This document shows, one piece after another, positions 24,617-32,429 of a DNA stretch of 64,000 nucleotides. Origin of the DNA: Pseudomonas peradeniyensis (GTDB lineage Bacteria; Pseudomonadota; Gammaproteobacteria; Pseudomonadales; Pseudomonadaceae); the NCBI RefSeq assembly GCF_014268935.2, contig NZ_JABWRJ020000001.1, positions 992,001 through 1,056,000 of the forward strand. The letters are read 5' to 3'. Made by a program: the position numbers and the translations under genes. The number at the start of each line of letters is the position of its first letter. Within the stretch, counting starts at the first letter, position 1. The notes beneath the pieces are model-generated. The model did no database searches. It saw only the letters and a list, made by a program, of their open reading frames with translations, and was not told the origin of the DNA.

Positions 24617-27234
24617 TATATAACCTCGCTCATGGCGCTGAATAAGGCTTCTAGCTCTTCAGTGTCCTTCACGTATCCTTTGCTGGATAGTTTAAGGCGG
24701 AAGCAGCATTTACTACACCACTTCTCCAGTGTATCGTCATCGATAATGAGCAAGGTTATAGTGGTGCCGAGTACAATAGCGCCGCCTATCCAACTCAAGC
24801 GACTCAGGAACATCATGGCCGCACGGTTGGCTGCCAGTTTTGCGGAAAGTATGGAGAGAGTAGAGAATAAGTTACTTATCTTTGCATTGGTTATGCTGAT
24901 CGACAGCCACTGAAAAAGCGCACTCGCCTGTGAAAACGCTATTCCTCCCTGTCCCAAGAGTAGGGTGATAGTGGATAGCCCTCTAAGGCCGTAGGCTGCT
25001 GCAAGCGTTGATTTGGATCTGGCTTCTGCTTCCTTGGCGTCGGAGAAGTCCCAGGCAATGCTGACAAGCCCCCCCACCGTCGCCAATCCCGCCCCCCATA
25101 GCCGATAGCGCCCCAGGCTGATGTCCGCTCCCCGCGCAATCGCGCTGTTCCGCCCGACGCCCAGCAGGGTCTGTTCGGTCCCCACCGCCAGTAGCTCGAA
25201 CCCCGCCGCCGCACTGGCCAATCCTGCGGCCACCACCTCGCTCCAGAAACGCCGGTCCTTGTCATCCCGCTGCCCCTGCAACAGGAGCAGCCCCGCTTCC
25301 AGCAGGAGCAGGCCACTGGCCAGCCGAAGCCGATAGAACGAATGAGCATGAGCGCCCTGCAACGTCTCCACATAGGCGCGATCAAGGCGTCGGACCATGG
25401 GGGCCGCCACCCGTCCTCTCGAGGGGGTGTCACCCTCGAGTGCGTGTTCACTCAGGCGCAGGTTAATGGCTTGCTCGCCCAGCGAGGCAATGAGGTAAGT
25501 GCCCAGGCGCCGGTACAGCAGGCGATCCATGTTGCCGGGGGCGCCGGCCTGCAGGCTCTGGCGCCCCAGTTGACCCAGCCAGGCCAAGGCGCCGGCGGTG
25601 TTGAGGGCGCTGTGCTGGGCCAGCTGGTCGAGATGGCCGTCCACCCGGCTGAACTGCGAGGCGAGTTCCTTGGCGTACTTGAGCGAGGTGTCCACCTGCT
25701 GCCAGTGATCGTATTCCGGTGGCAGCGCTTGCAACGCCTGGCGTGTCTGCTCCAGCACCTCGGCAATGGCGCGCTGGTTGAAGACGAAGGAGCGCAGGGC
25801 CAGGTTGTCGGGCGTCAGTGTGTCGGCATGCCACCACTGGGCGAGCAGCCGTGCCCCGGCCAACACGCCCTCCATGCCGACCACGCTGAGCCCGGTCTGG
25901 TGAGCGAAGCACAGGCCGCTGCGCAGGTCGTTCTCGTCGTAGTAGGCCAGGGCCGCGAGCAGTTGCTCAGATTGCAGCCAGACGAGATGGTCGTCGGCCC
26001 GCACGTCGGCCAGGCGCTGCGCCTCGAGGCCGTGGGATTCGAACCAGGCCAGCTGGTCATGCATGGCCTTGAGGTCGACGTGTGGCAGGTAACGTGCTTC
26101 GAACTGCCGGGCGAACTCGCCGTTGTTCGCCCGGGCCTCAAGGTCCTGGCGCCTGAGTGCGCCTGCGGTATCGAGAATGCCCTCCTTGGCCTGCGCCCAC
26201 CAGGCGGCCATCTGCGGGTTGGCGCCCTGATCGGCACCGGCGAGGTGGGCGCGCATGGCCTCTTTGTGACGGTCGACCAGCGCGGCGACCTTGCGCTCAC
26301 TGAATTGCTGATGCAGTTCGGTGAAGGCCTGGGCGACCAGCACCTTGCGCTCGTTGCTGGGGCCGGGTTTTCCCGCGACCGCCTCCGAGGCTTGCAGCCA
26401 ATCCTTCAGGTGCTCCATGCCCGCGTTGCGCCAGGCATTGAGTTGCTGGGTGATGCCGATGGCATCCTCCACCACCACCGCGATACCACGGGCCTCGGGT
26501 TTGTCGGCACCCGGGCCCAGCATGTACCGGGCCGCCGTTAGCGAGTGGACGCTGGTTTCACTGAACAGCTGGTTGTCCAGCAGCTTGCGCAATGAGCTGT
26601 CGGTTTCCGCAGCGAAATCGGCGACCAGGTCCAGTTGGTCATGGCGCAGCACATAAGGCCTGGGTGTCGGGCAGCCAAGGCCGGTGAAGGCGGCGACATC
26701 CACGGCCGGCAGCCTGTCGCGTCGACGCAGCAGTTGCTGCTGGGCCGCTTCGGTCAACGGGTCGGGGCTGTAGAACAGGCGCAGCTCAGCCAGGTCTTCG
26801 AGGTCATGGACGTTGAACGCCAAGGCCGTGTTGCGAATCATGTCGCGCAGGGTGTGGGCGTCTGTGGCGTCCGGCTCGGACTGCCCGGGGGCAACCAGCG
26901 ACAATGAACCGTTCGCCGCAATGCGATAGGGCGGGTGCAGGCTGTGCTGCCCGCTGCGCTTGCGTTTCTCCATGACGTACAGGAAGCCTTGGCGCAGTGG
27001 CCGAATGGCATAGTCGGCATGCTGGAGCGTGGCAACACTGTAGGGATGGCGCAGGTGTTCGGGCAGGGTGGGCAAGCGCAGGCGTTGGCCGGTAGTGCCG
27101 CCAACGGCCGCATAGCGCAGGGGCAGGATAGTGAAGGTGCGCGTGCAATGGACGGCGGGCCCGCTGGCGAAGGGGGCCTCCAGGGCCTCGCAGGCTTGCC
27201 GATTGATTTCGAGCAATTTGTTGAAGTCGAACAT
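24616..27234 (-). CDS. VasX / BTH_I2691-family type VI effector (membrane-active toxin)
   Basis: 872 residues. The N-terminus carries the VasX-type region: ILPLRYAAVG, LRLPTLPEHLRHPYSVATLQ and YAIRPLRQGFLYVM. A long helical middle follows. The C-terminal third has several hydrophobic segments (LRLASGLLLLEAGLLLLQ, EVVAAGLASAAAGFELLAVG, FLSRLSWIGGAIVLGTTITLLII), a colicin-like pore-forming layout. VasX proteins are injected by T6SS and depolarise membranes. Base composition falls sharply over the last 400 bp, as is usual for exchanged toxin tips. GAGGA lies upstream of the ATG at 27234. First gene of the DUF6708 / small protein / PAAR operon. Confidence 0.82.
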   Translation of the reverse strand: MFDFNKLLEINRQACEALEAPFASGPAVHCTRTFTILPLRYAAVGGTTGQRLRLPTLPEHLRHPYSVATLQHADYAIRPLRQGFLYVMEKRKRSGQHSLHPPYRIAANGSLSLVAPGQSEPDATDAHTLRDMIRNTALAFNVHDLEDLAELRLFYSPDPLTEAAQQQLLRRRDRLPAVDVAAFTGLGCPTPRPYVLRHDQLDLVADFAAETDSSLRKLLDNQLFSETSVHSLTAARYMLGPGADKPEARGIAVVVEDAIGITQQLNAWRNAGMEHLKDWLQASEAVAGKPGPSNERKVLVAQAFTELHQQFSERKVAALVDRHKEAMRAHLAGADQGANPQMAAWWAQAKEGILDTAGALRRQDLEARANNGEFARQFEARYLPHVDLKAMHDQLAWFESHGLEAQRLADVRADDHLVWLQSEQLLAALAYYDENDLRSGLCFAHQTGLSVVGMEGVLAGARLLAQWWHADTLTPDNLALRSFVFNQRAIAEVLEQTRQALQALPPEYDHWQQVDTSLKYAKELASQFSRVDGHLDQLAQHSALNTAGALAWLGQLGRQSLQAGAPGNMDRLLYRRLGTYLIASLGEQAINLRLSEHALEGDTPSRGRVAAPMVRRLDRAYVETLQGAHAHSFYRLRLASGLLLLEAGLLLLQGQRDDKDRRFWSEVVAAGLASAAAGFELLAVGTEQTLLGVGRNSAIARGADISLGRYRLWGAGLATVGGLVSIAWDFSDAKEAEARSKSTLAAAYGLRGLSTITLLLGQGGIAFSQASALFQWLSISITNAKISNLFSTLSILSAKLAANRAAMMFLSRLSWIGGAIVLGTTITLLIIDDDTLEKWCSKCCFRLKLSSKGYVKDTEELEALFSAMSEVI

Positions 27235-27351
27235 CCGATGTCCTCAGCGAAGCTGTTCATGCAGGTGGGTTAGTACCGAGCCCGTGGCTGTTGCAGCCAG
27301 CCACGGGCGACGTTACGCAGACCTGAAACACTAGCGAGGAACGGATTCTGG

Positions 27352-27648
27352 GTGGTCGACAGTGCTTCCCAAATCCGCGTAGGACGTTTCTCTGATTTTC
27401 CCTTTCAGGGCTATTTGGCAGCATTCGCTTACAGTTCTTGGGAGAACCTGCCTGAGGATGCCCGCATCGCCAGCCGTGCCGACTGGCGTGGTCCACGCCT
27501 GGCCCGGCTCAGGGCGCTGATCCACCAGGCCGGGCTGCTCAATGCCAGTCTCCAGGGCGACACCCGCCGGGCCATCGACCTGCATGAGGACGAGTGGCTC
27601 GACGAGCAGGCATTCATCGCGCTGGTGCTCAACCCGGGGCAGTCCTGA
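27352..27648 (+). CDS. Short unknown protein, possibly a gene remnant (98 aa or less)
   Basis: The frame has strong GC at third positions from about 27450 on and reads LPEDARIASRADWRGPRL ... AIDLHEDEWLDEQAFIALVL. The first 30 codons (from a GTG at 27352) have ordinary AT-containing third positions and no ribosome-binding site, so the true start is unclear. I do not recognise it. It could be a small real gene or the surviving C-terminus of a lost one. Confidence 0.35.
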   Translation: MVDSASQIRVGRFSDFPFQGYLAAFAYSSWENLPEDARIASRADWRGPRLARLRALIHQAGLLNASLQGDTRRAIDLHEDEWLDEQAFIALVLNPGQS

Positions 27649-27684
27649 ATCACCACCCAGGCCTTGCGAGGGAGCAGGTGAGCG

Positions 27685-28317
27685 TCACACCGCCCGGGTG
27701 TTGAGCAGGCGCACGCCCAGGCCGATGAACAGCGCGCCGGTGGCGCGCTTGAACCAGGCGGCCAGGGGCGAAGCCTTCAGGCGCAGGCCGAAGCGCCAGG
27801 CGGTGAAACAGTAGAAGGAATGCACCAGGCAGACGATCAGTGCGCCGCTCAGGTACATCGCCGCGAACTGGCCGAAGATCGGTCGGCCAGGCTCGAGGAA
27901 CTGCGGCAGGAAGGCGCAGAAGAACACCAGGGTCTTGGGATTGCTCACCGAGACCAGGAAGGCCTCCACGGCGATCCGCCATTGCGTTTGGGGTGGCGTC
28001 GCGACCACCTGGGCCGCCGGGGCGGCGGGGCCTCCTTTACCCAGCAACTGGCGCAGGCCGAGGTAGATCAGGTAGCCGGCGCCGGCCAGCTTCAGCACCA
28101 GGAACGCCGTGGGCAGCGAGATCAGCAGGGCGCCCACGCCCATGGCCACGGCGGTGATCGTCAGCAGTTGCGCGGTGAGGTTGCCGAACAGGGTCATGCC
28201 CATGCCGGAGGGGCCGTAGCGCAGGGCGTTGCGCACGGTCAGCAGGACGTTGGGGCCGGGGATCAGCGAGGTGAGCAGGTAGGCGAAGGAGAAGGTCAAC
28301 CAGAGGTGCAGGGCCAT
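27685..28317 (-). CDS. LysE/RhtB-family amino-acid exporter
   Basis: 210 residues with six TM helices. It contains the family hallmark AYLLTSLIPGPNVLLTVRNALRYG near the N-terminus and FLVSVSNPKTLVFFCAFLPQFL in the middle. Members export amino acids or homoserine-type compounds out of the cell; the substrate cannot be told from sequence. The start at 28317 was chosen because AAAGGA lies nine bases upstream and the LysE fold begins here; the frame remains open to 28521 without coding character. Monocistronic; the REP region follows upstream. Confidence 0.9.
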   Translation of the reverse strand: MALHLWLTFSFAYLLTSLIPGPNVLLTVRNALRYGPSGMGMTLFGNLTAQLLTITAVAMGVGALLISLPTAFLVLKLAGAGYLIYLGLRQLLGKGGPAAPAAQVVATPPQTQWRIAVEAFLVSVSNPKTLVFFCAFLPQFLEPGRPIFGQFAAMYLSGALIVCLVHSFYCFTAWRFGLRLKASPLAAWFKRATGALFIGLGVRLLNTRAV

Positions 28318-28420
28318 GGGAGCGCGTCCTTTGCGCGGGGAAAGTCGAACAATGCCAGCAATCGGGGCGGACCGCCATGGGGGCTTGCGGACACATGAGC
28401 TGTCGATCTGCTGGGGATAG

Positions 28421-28522
28421 CGTGGGAGCAGCGGTGCGCCGATGCGACGCACCCCGCGAACACCCGCGAAGCGGGTGCCGGGCATTGCGCAATCTTCATC
28501 GCGGGGCAAGCCCGCTCCCACG
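28421..28522. repeat. REP pair between LysE and aldo/keto reductase genes
   Basis: A full REP copy (atcgcggggcaagcccgctc core) lies at 28498-28522. A diverged opposite-facing copy starts near 28421 (gcgtgggagcagcggtgcgc). A short stem ACCCGCGAAGCGGGT lies between them. Confidence 0.65.
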
Positions 28523-28550
28523 TTCTACGCCCCAGACTCAGACCCAGGCG

Positions 28551-29558
28551 TCAGCGTGGCAGGCGCCCGCTGACGAAGTGCGCCACATCGTTGAACCCGG
28601 GCGTCGAGGCATGGCCCGGTGTCACCAGCGAATCGATGAACGCTTCATCCTCCGCCGTGATCTTCACCTCCAGCGCGCCGGCATAGGTGTCCCACTGCGC
28701 CTCGGTGCGCGGTCCGACGATGGTCGAGCTGACCAGGCGGTTGTTCAGCACCCAGGCGATGGCGAACTCGACGATGCCCACGCCCTTGGCCTCGGTGTAG
28801 GCATGGATCTTCTGGGCGATGGCCAGCGACTCCTGGCGCCATTCCACCTCCATGATGCGCTTGTCCTGGCGGCCGGCGCGGCTGCCCTGGTCCGGGGTCG
28901 AGCCGGGCGCGTACTTGCCGCTGAGCACGCCGCGGGCCAGCGGGCTGAACGGCACCACGCCCAGGCCATGGTAGGCGGCGGCGGTCAGTTGCTCGGGTTC
29001 GGCCTGGCGGTTGACGATGTTGTACAGCGGCTGGCTGACCACAGGCTTGGCCACGCCGAGTTTCTCCGCCAGGTTGCAGATCTCGGCGATGCGCCAGCCA
29101 CGGAAGTTGGACACGCCCCAGTAGCGGATCTTGCCCTGGGCCAGCAGGTCGCCGATGGCGCGCACGGTCTCTTCCAGGGGGACAGTGTGGTCCTCGCGGT
29201 GCAGGTAGTAGATGTCCAGGTAGTCGGTGCCCAGGCGCGTGAGGCTGGCCTCGATGGCGTTGAACAGGTGCTTGCGCGACAGGCCGCTGCGGTTCGGCAC
29301 GCCATCGACCGGGCCGTAGCCGGCCTTGGAGGCGATGATCCAGTCGTGGCGGTTGCGCGCCACCGCCTCGCCGACGATCTCCTCGGAACGGCCGCCGTTG
29401 TAGACGTCGGCGGTGTCGACGAAGTTGATGCCCTGGTCCCAGGCCTTGTCGATGATGCGCAGCGAGTCTTCGGTGCCGGTCTGCTCACCGAACATCATGC
29501 TGCCCAGGGTGAGGGCCGAGACGTGCAGGCCGGAGCGGCCGAGGGGGCGGTAGATCAT
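28551..29558 (-). CDS. Aldo/keto reductase
   Basis: 335-residue NADPH-dependent oxidoreductase with the complete catalytic tetrad of the family: D48 (FVDTAD), Y53 (VYNGG), K78 (IASKAG) and H120 (YYLHRED). SNFRGW and a C-terminal STIVGPRTEAQW cofactor motif are also present, placing it near the YajO/IolS-type Kvbeta group. It reduces aldehydes or ketones; the physiological substrate is unknown. AAGGA lies nine bases before the ATG. An 8-bp inverted repeat 27-54 bp upstream of the start may be its operator. No regulator gene is adjacent. Confidence 0.93.
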   Translation of the reverse strand: MIYRPLGRSGLHVSALTLGSMMFGEQTGTEDSLRIIDKAWDQGINFVDTADVYNGGRSEEIVGEAVARNRHDWIIASKAGYGPVDGVPNRSGLSRKHLFNAIEASLTRLGTDYLDIYYLHREDHTVPLEETVRAIGDLLAQGKIRYWGVSNFRGWRIAEICNLAEKLGVAKPVVSQPLYNIVNRQAEPEQLTAAAYHGLGVVPFSPLARGVLSGKYAPGSTPDQGSRAGRQDKRIMEVEWRQESLAIAQKIHAYTEAKGVGIVEFAIAWVLNNRLVSSTIVGPRTEAQWDTYAGALEVKITAEDEAFIDSLVTPGHASTPGFNDVAHFVSGRLPR

Positions 29559-29584
29559 TGCGAGTCATCCTTTCCTTACAGTGT

Positions 29585-29612
29585 GGGTGAACTTGTTTTA
29601 CACAGTTCACCC
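29585..29612 (-). promoter_or_regulatory. Inverted repeat upstream of the aldo/keto reductase
   Basis: GGGTGAAC (29585-29592) and GTTCACCC (29605-29612) are perfect mirror arms around TTGTTTTACACA. The site lies just upstream of the reductase start and fits a dimeric repressor operator. Confidence 0.5.
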
Positions 29613-29652
29613 CGGTATTGAAAGCTCGCGGTGGCAAAGGCAGGGTGTGCGC

Positions 29653-30084
29653 TCAGCGCGTCGGCAGGCCAAGCAGTTCGCGCCTTATTTCCAGGGCAAT
29701 GGTTGCATAACCCTTGCCGGTACCCCGGTTGCGCAACCCGTGGTCATGCTGGGCCGTCACGTCCTCCCAGCATTCGACCGACAGCAGTTGGCAGTAGCTG
29801 CTGTCGGTCTCGAGCTCGAAGTCTATGAAGCGTTCGGTATCGGTCAACAGGCTGCCCGTCAGGCTGGCCATGCCGGGGAAGTCGAACTCAAGGTCCAGCA
29901 GCAGGGAGCGTGTCCAGTCGATCCCGTGGCTTTCGGCGACGCGCAGCAGGGCAGGCGGTACCTCACGGGTGAGCCAGGGGCGTGCCGACTCTCTGATGCG
30001 ATGGGCAGTGAGCAGGTTCTGTTCCTGCACATTGAGTTGTCGCTTCCTGAGCAGCCGCTGGATATCCAGGGAGCGCGAGTTCAT
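29653..30084 (-). CDS. Unknown protein A of an overlapping pair (143 aa)
   Basis: Starts MNSRSLDIQRLLRKRQLN at 30084, overlapping the stop of the upstream gene by four bases (ATGA), so it is coupled to it. The product is soluble and acidic/hydrophobic mixed, with SLLLDLEFDFPGMASLTG, TERFIDFELETDSSY and AQHDHGLRNRGTGKGYATIALEIRREL. I do not recognise a family; the last part looks like an alpha/beta core ending in a helix. Overlap with its partner suggests that the two act together. Confidence 0.65.
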   Translation of the reverse strand: MNSRSLDIQRLLRKRQLNVQEQNLLTAHRIRESARPWLTREVPPALLRVAESHGIDWTRSLLLDLEFDFPGMASLTGSLLTDTERFIDFELETDSSYCQLLSVECWEDVTAQHDHGLRNRGTGKGYATIALEIRRELLGLPTR

Positions 30085-30731
30085 CCGTCGTCTCCGCCGC
30101 GGCCCAGGGCCTGCAGAAAGTCCTGTTCGCCGTCTGCCTGCCACCAAGGGATGCGAACCTGGCCGCCTTGTTGCCGAAGTTGGCGCAGCAGCGACAGCAG
30201 GGCGTCGATTCGAGGCGCATCCCAGTCAGGCCCCATGCGATAGTCCAGTGTCAGGCCGTGCTCGCAGACCATCACGCCCAGGTCAGGGAGGGGCTGGCCA
30301 TCGATGTCGATGCCCTTGGCCAGTACATGAAACGGATCGACAACACCGTCGCTGACGCGTGAGGCATCCTGTGGGCCGGTAAAGGGCGTTTCGCGCCCGC
30401 TTGCCTTGTCCCACAAGCTACCGCAGTCCACCCTCGCACCGAGGGTGAACAGGCGTGCGAATGCGCTCGGCATGTCCGCGCTCCGGGCAAAGTGGAGCTC
30501 GATTTCCGGCAGTGACCCGTCGTCATGGCTGAAGTAGCCTGCCAAGGGGTGTGCTTGTGGCGTCTCTGCAAGCGCCTGGGTACTGGCAAAGAGGTGGGCC
30601 TGGTGTTCGTGCCAGTCGAAGTGCACTGGGTCAATCTCCATGCGCTGGGGCGAGTCTGCGGCGTACTGTACGGCGAGGAGCGCGCGGTTGCCACTGCCCG
30701 GGCAACGCCAGGTCTCAATCCGGCCAGGCAT
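30081..30731 (-). CDS. Unknown protein B of an overlapping pair (216 aa)
   Basis: The ATG at 30731 lies inside the last codons of the Rieske-reductase gene (17-bp overlap), and the stop overlaps the next gene by four bases, so three genes are read as one chain. The N-terminus MPGRIETWRCPGSGNRALLAVQY is followed by a His/Asp-containing middle (HEHQAHLFAS, GYFSHDDGSLPEIELHF) and a C-terminal MGPDWDAPRIDALLSLLRQLRQQGG. No TM segment or signal peptide. I do not recognise the family. The link to the reductase is positional. Confidence 0.65.
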   Translation of the reverse strand: MPGRIETWRCPGSGNRALLAVQYAADSPQRMEIDPVHFDWHEHQAHLFASTQALAETPQAHPLAGYFSHDDGSLPEIELHFARSADMPSAFARLFTLGARVDCGSLWDKASGRETPFTGPQDASRVSDGVVDPFHVLAKGIDIDGQPLPDLGVMVCEHGLTLDYRMGPDWDAPRIDALLSLLRQLRQQGGQVRIPWWQADGEQDFLQALGRGGDDG

Positions 30732-32247
30732 CGATCAGGTCACGCGCCTCGCGGCTCGACAGTGGCCGTTTCAGCCGCTGCGACAGCACCGCCATGGCCC
30801 GTGCGTGGCCCTTGGCGATCACCGCCTCGACCTGGTCGTCCAGGCACTGCAGGGCGATGAAGTCGCCCTGTTCCGGCGCGCCGACATACTCGATGCGGTT
30901 CCAGCCGCTGGCATGCCCGAGCACTTCGTAGGTGCGCCCGTGCTGGTAGGTCCAGAAGAACGGCACGTCGTCGTAGCGGCGGCGCTCGCCGAGCATGTTG
31001 GCGGCGGCGATTACCCCATGCTGCTGGGCCAGGCGCCAGTGCTCGATGCGCACCGGGCGGCCGGCCAGGGGAAAGGTGGCGATATCACCGGCCGCCCACA
31101 GGCCGTCGGCGGCCTGCAAATGGGCATCCACCGTCAGCGAACGGTCCTCGGCCAGGGGCAGGTCGTGCAGGTAGCCGGTGGCCGGGCTGACGCCGGTGCC
31201 GAGCAGCACCAGCGGGGTTTGCAGGCGCTCGCCATTGGCCAGCAACACGGCCTCGACCCGCTCCCGGCCTTCGAAGCCGCTCACCTCGGTCGGCCCGTGG
31301 AATACCACGCCCTTGCGCTCGTGCAACTCGCGCAGTGTCTGGCCAATGCGCTCGCCCAGCTGCCGGGCCAGCGGGATGGCGTGGCGCGTGACCACGTGCA
31401 CCTGCAGGCCGTACTTGCGCAGGGCGCTGGCGGCCTCCAGGCCGATGAAACCATCGCCGACGATCACCACCGGCTGGCCCGGTTCGGCCAGGTCGAGCAG
31501 TTGCGCGGCATCCGTGCGCGAGCGCAGCACGCAGATGCCGGGCAACTGCACGCCGGGGAGCTCGGGGCGCCTGGGTTTGCCGCCGGTGGCCAGCAGGGCG
31601 GCGTCGTATTTCAGCTTCTGGCCGTCGGCCAGGGTGATCACGCGCTTGCCGGCATCCACGGCGCGCACCTTGCCGTGCAGGCGCTGCAGCTGGCCGCGGC
31701 GCAGGGCGTCCGGGGCCAGCAGGGTCGGCACTTCGTCCACCGGCATCTGCCCGGCGATGACGAACTTGCTCAGGGCGGTGCGATCGTAGGCGTTCGGCTG
31801 TTCCTGGTCGATCCACAGCAGGCGCCCGGCAAAACCATGCTCGAGCAGGGTGGCGATGGCGGCCGAGCCGGCGGCGCCGGCGCCCACCACGACGAAGGTG
31901 CGGGCGTCGCTGTGGCGTGGCGGCGCTGTCTCGGGCAGCGGCTGGTCATCGACCCAGACCTGGCCGTCCTTGAGCTCTACGGCATGGCGGCGCAGGCCGG
32001 TCAGGGCCGGCGGCTCGCAGACCGCGCCCTCGTCCACGGCGAAGGCGGCCTTGTGCCAGGGGCAGACCAGCAGCCCGCCACAGACCGCGCCTTCCTCCAG
32101 GGGCGCGCCCTCATGCGGGCAGTTGGCCTGGTAGGCCTTCACCAACTCGCCCTGGCGCACCAGGACGATGTCCTCGGTGCCGGCCTGGACGCGCAGGGGG
32201 CGGTGTTCCTCGAGCTGGTCGAGGCTGGCCACGGCGTGCAGGGTCAT
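30715..32247 (-). CDS. Rieske [2Fe-2S] + FAD/NAD(P) ferredoxin-type reductase (AIFL-like)
   Basis: 510 residues. The N-terminal Rieske domain binds [2Fe-2S] through C43/H45 (CPHEG) and C62/H65 (CPWH). It is followed by a pyridine-nucleotide-disulphide oxidoreductase core with the FAD motif VVVGAGAAG (120-127 region), the NAD motif VVIVGDGFIGLEAAS and the GLWAAGDIATFP motif. Such fusions pass electrons from NAD(P)H and are often called AIFL or nitrite-reductase-like reductases; the partner is unknown. AGGAGA lies six bases before the ATG at 32247. It is divergent from the mexC operon, in the place where a pump regulator would be expected, and is the first gene of a three-gene overlapping chain. 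Confidence 0.88.
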   Translation of the reverse strand: MTLHAVASLDQLEEHRPLRVQAGTEDIVLVRQGELVKAYQANCPHEGAPLEEGAVCGGLLVCPWHKAAFAVDEGAVCEPPALTGLRRHAVELKDGQVWVDDQPLPETAPPRHSDARTFVVVGAGAAGSAAIATLLEHGFAGRLLWIDQEQPNAYDRTALSKFVIAGQMPVDEVPTLLAPDALRRGQLQRLHGKVRAVDAGKRVITLADGQKLKYDAALLATGGKPRRPELPGVQLPGICVLRSRTDAAQLLDLAEPGQPVVIVGDGFIGLEAASALRKYGLQVHVVTRHAIPLARQLGERIGQTLRELHERKGVVFHGPTEVSGFEGRERVEAVLLANGERLQTPLVLLGTGVSPATGYLHDLPLAEDRSLTVDAHLQAADGLWAAGDIATFPLAGRPVRIEHWRLAQQHGVIAAANMLGERRRYDDVPFFWTYQHGRTYEVLGHASGWNRIEYVGAPEQGDFIALQCLDDQVEAVIAKGHARAMAVLSQRLKRPLSSREARDLIDAWPD

Positions 32248-32333
32248 GGCGGATCTCCTCAGGCGTTGTGTTTCATTTGACGCCTGCCATGGGCCAGGAC
32301 TGCGACGAGCCGACGATCGGAGGTGGCCATTAC

Positions 32334-32394
32334 AACTTTTCACAAAAAGTTCAAATGAGACTAAATTGACTCAAAACGAATGTGTAAGTACCAT
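32334..32394 (+). promoter_or_regulatory. Promoter and operator-like repeat of the mexCD-oprJ operon
   Basis: A sigma-70-like promoter: TTGACT (32366-32371), 17-bp spacer, TACCAT (32389-32394), about 35 bp before the mexC start. Just upstream AACTTTT-CACA-AAAAGTT (32334-32351) is a perfect 7-bp inverted repeat, a likely repressor site for the intergenic region shared with the Rieske gene. Confidence 0.55.
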
Positions 32395-32429
32395 TCGCGC
32401 CAATTTTAGTTAACGGCTCGGGTGAGTTC

